DNA from: Procambarus clarkii | Taxonomy: Eukaryota > Arthropoda > Malacostraca > Decapoda > Cambaridae | NCBI RefSeq assembly: GCF_040958095.1 | Contig: NC_091160.1 | Span: 35,385,999-35,449,998 of the forward strand | Length of the DNA: 64,000 nucleotides | Direction: 5' to 3' | Shown: positions 22,066 through 64,000 of the stretch, piece after piece | Numbering within the stretch: position 1 is the first letter of the stretch | How the letters are laid out: each line of letters begins with the position of its first letter | The notes under the pieces: generated by a model | Database searches by the model: none | What the model saw: the letters and a program-made list of their open reading frames with translations, nothing else | Told to the model about the DNA's origin: nothing | Program-made: the position numbers and the translations under genes

Positions 22066-22602
22066 AGGAACAGGGCCCTTGACCCAAACTGCCCAAGGGA
22101 GGAGTGAAGGAACAGGGCCCTTGACCCACCCTGCCCAGGGGAGGAGTGAAGGAACAGGGCCCTTGACCCACCCTGCCCAGGGGAGGAGTGTAGGAACAGG
22201 GCCCTTGACCCACCCTGCCCAGGGGAGGAGTGAAGGAACAGGGCCCTTGACCCACCCTGCCCAGGGGAGAAGTGAAGGAACAGGGCCATTGACCCACCCT
22301 GCCCAGGGGAGGAGTGAAGGAACAGGGCCATTGACCCACCCTGCCCAGGGGAGGAGTGAAAGAACAGGGCCATTGACCCCACCCTGCCCAGGGGAGGAGT
22401 GAAGGAACAGGGCCCTTGACCCACCCTGTCCAGGGGAGGAGTGAAGGAACAGGGCCCTTGACCCATCCTGTCCAGGGGAGGAGTGAAGGAACAGGGCCCT
22501 TGACCCACCATGCCCAGGGAAGGAGTGAAGGAACAGGGCCCTTGACCCACCCTGCCCAGGAGAGGAGTGAAGGAACAGGGCCCTTGACCCACCCTGCCCA
22601 TG
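22066..22602. repeat. 42-bp minisatellite, about 12.7 units
   Basis: Units contain AACAGGGCCCTTGACCCACC and CTGCCCAGGGGAGGAGTGAA. The period is a multiple of three, which is why long open frames exist on both strands (up to 186 codons). These frames encode only the repeat and are not genes. The array ends 162 bases before the transporter start codon. Confidence 0.95.
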
Positions 22603-22743
22603 TCTACTCACCTACAAATTACTATTTCACAGGGGAAAAGTGTTTGTCTTGGGTAATTATGTTTTCCTTTAAACTATAGTAAAGCTGTAATGAATGTTGC
22701 ATGGTACAGTATATTTGTAATTTCTTTGTGTTTTCATTCACAG

Positions 22744-22764
22744 GTGATTTTTTTCTCTTGAATA
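22744..22764 (+). other. ABCC1: 5' UTR segment of the transporter gene
   Basis: TTTTCATTCACAG (to 22743) is a good splice acceptor, so the start codon probably sits in the second transcribed exon and at least one non-coding 5' exon lies upstream, not located. An in-frame TGA is present six bases before the ATG. Confidence 0.5.
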
Positions 22765-62335
<39,571 letters not shown>

Positions 62336-62705
62336 ACCAACATGATACCAATAACTTGTATTCTAAACAAAAAGGAAATACCGCTATGTGCAAGTTTAAA
62401 AAGAAGTCTAATGTCACTTGAAATTTTGTCACCTTGTGGCTTTCAGTGTACTTTATTGGTGGAATGTGGCAGTGGTGACTTCTTGTGATGCTGCAGTATA
62501 GTGTCAAAGATATGGAGGATGGTGGCTCCTAGTCTTCTTGAAGTAAAAGTTTTCAGATGTACGTAGTCTTGTACAAATTTGTTTTTTTTAACAAATTATA
62601 AGGAAGTTAATCTCTTAATAATCTTTTATACCACTAGTTGTTTATATTGTTATTGCCTAATACTGTATGTATTTTATATGGCAATAAAGTTTGTTTTACT
62701 AAATT
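62336..62705 (+). terminator. ABCC1: Transporter 3' UTR and polyadenylation signal
   Basis: A canonical AATAAA is at 62683-62688, followed by T-rich DNA, giving a 3' UTR of about 370 bases. A second AATAAA near 62835 could serve as a distal site. Confidence 0.75.
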
Positions 62706-62709
62706 TGTA

Positions 62710-64000
62710 GCGTTTATTCTACACACGTCTGCATTATTGAATGGAATGTTATCTTGGTGTGCAGTTTAAAGATTTGGTAATTCTATGTTTTTTGTTTTAG
62801 GTCATTTTTCATTACAAAATTATTTTTTAGCCAAATAAAACTATTTTATTTATGTTCTACACTCATTGTTGTTATGTATTTGTAGCAACTACAGGAGTAT
62901 TACAGCTCACCTTCAGACCCTGGCCCCCCAATCCAGCTTACAAATTAATAAAATGAATAGCTGTGTCAAAGATAAGATGAAGGAAAATAATACTATTTAT
63001 CAAACTTAACAGTACATTTCATAAACAAGAATTACACAAAACATTGGTTAAATACTAGTTATGCAACACTTTGCTAGACAAAATCCCAGTTCCAATCTGC
63101 AGGAACAAATTGGCAAACACTTGCATTTATTAATTATACCAGTGTGTGATTAATTATACACCGGGTGATTTGCTCTCTAACAATGATAACTGGGTGACTG
63201 CTCCCATTGGCTACATGTTATTATTGCTCAGCTTGCATTGTTTATGTTTCATTTTATGTATGTTTACATTTTGCATCCCTAAATGCTTGTGGTGATTGTG
63301 CACCATCTTGAGAAAAAAATAAAACAGTGCCCAAGTGCCCTTCACAAGCATTATTTTTGCAGCAATGCACACCCTACTATCTCTGGGCTTCAGCACTCAC
63401 AGATATGCTGGTGATCACAATGCACATAAGACTGCTATGCGATTCTAGGAGTTTCTCAATAATGGGGAAGAATGATTACAACGAAATGAACCCGAATGTA
63501 GCTGAGAAAAAGAGGGAGGGAAAGCAAGTCACAGTGAGAATAAAGGTGAGAAACCCAGCCATGAAGGACAGATGGATAATGCACCACACAAAGGACTTTG
63601 CTATGGTGCCATTAGGCATATGTGGTGGTTGAATGATATCTTGGAACTTTTAAATATTCTTAAATATTATCCCTATCCTCAGTATTTGTTAAATATATAT
63701 CAAAATATATTTTTGTTTCTCTTGGAATGTCTACTTAGAGAATAATAAACAACAAAATGCATGTGAACACCTCTGAAATAAAAGTCACATCTTAACTGAC
63801 TTAAATACCTAAACAATTTAATTTACCAACCAAGAACACTGTCAATAACAAGTTCTTTATGTTGTTCAAGGACCGTCTTTCAGTCAAGCATTATATGCTA
63901 TCAAGGTACCAAAGATTAGGACTGAAACTACATACCTGCATGAAAGATAACAGGAGCAGTCAGTGAAATGGTAATGTATACTAGCACCAACATTAACATC
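62710..64000. other. 3' flank of the transporter gene, no gene seen
   Basis: AT-rich DNA. A 101-codon plus-strand frame at 63327-63632 has a Lys/Glu-rich middle but no recognisable domain or repeat relation; I do not support it as a gene. No tail modules or SINE boxes were found here. Confidence 0.5.

Noticed and set aside
21932-22679. Long open frames on both strands (up to 186 codons)
   Set aside because: They are produced by the 42-bp minisatellite, whose period is a multiple of three. The peptides are pure repeats and overlap in several frames.
63327-63632. 101-codon plus-strand frame
   Set aside because: There is no recognisable domain, promoter or repeat relation. It may be chance; I left it as unsupported.

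Overview
The window looks like arthropod nuclear DNA, most likely from a decapod crustacean such as a crayfish or a relative. It is AT-rich. Its genes have long introns with GT-AG borders. It is crowded with short tRNA-derived SINEs, truncated LINE 3' ends, mariner/pogo-type elements, long (AT)n, (ATT)n, (TTTA)n and (GT)n tracts, and internal blocks of the arthropod telomere word TTAGG. The decapod assignment is inference from repeat style and was not confirmed by any search.

Two host genes can be supported. On the minus strand, 11480-12424 is an apparently single-exon gene for a 314-residue bZIP transcription factor with an AT-hook-like segment and an 11-residue internal tandem repeat. It has a GC-rich TATA promoter just upstream. 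On the plus strand, 22765-62335 is a complete long ABCC-type (MRP1-like) ABC transporter gene. I could follow 31 coding exons from an ATG in good context to a stop and a polyadenylation signal. It encodes about 1,651 residues in the order TMD0, L0, TMD1, NBD1, an unusually long linker, TMD2, NBD2. Every junction keeps frame except exon 15/16 inside NBD1, where one base is lacking.

Region by region: 1-4800 is intergenic with SINEs, small tandem arrays, a strong hairpin and a cluster of CRE-like sites. 5239-6720 holds three copies of a palindromic MITE-like element whose centre carries CCTAA/TTAGG arms, separated by (AT)n. 6800-11400 holds LINE debris and low-complexity DNA. 11480-12720 is the bZIP gene and promoter. 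12780-22600 holds minisatellites (28, 37, 22 and 42 bp units), LINE pieces and SINEs. 22765-62335 is the transporter gene, with introns carrying a piggyBac-like transposase remnant, three mariner/pogo-type TIR elements, a separate Tigger-like transposase fragment, SINEs and LINE ends on both strands. 62340-64000 is the 3' UTR and unremarkable flank.

The two genes show no sign of working together. I found no gene system that is clearly new. The points most worth a second look are the telomere-word MITE trio, the sharing of one sequence module between SINE and LINE tails, a 37-bp array that appears to have grown from a dispersed repeat, the long transporter linker, the one-base gap in NBD1, and the unusual bZIP protein.
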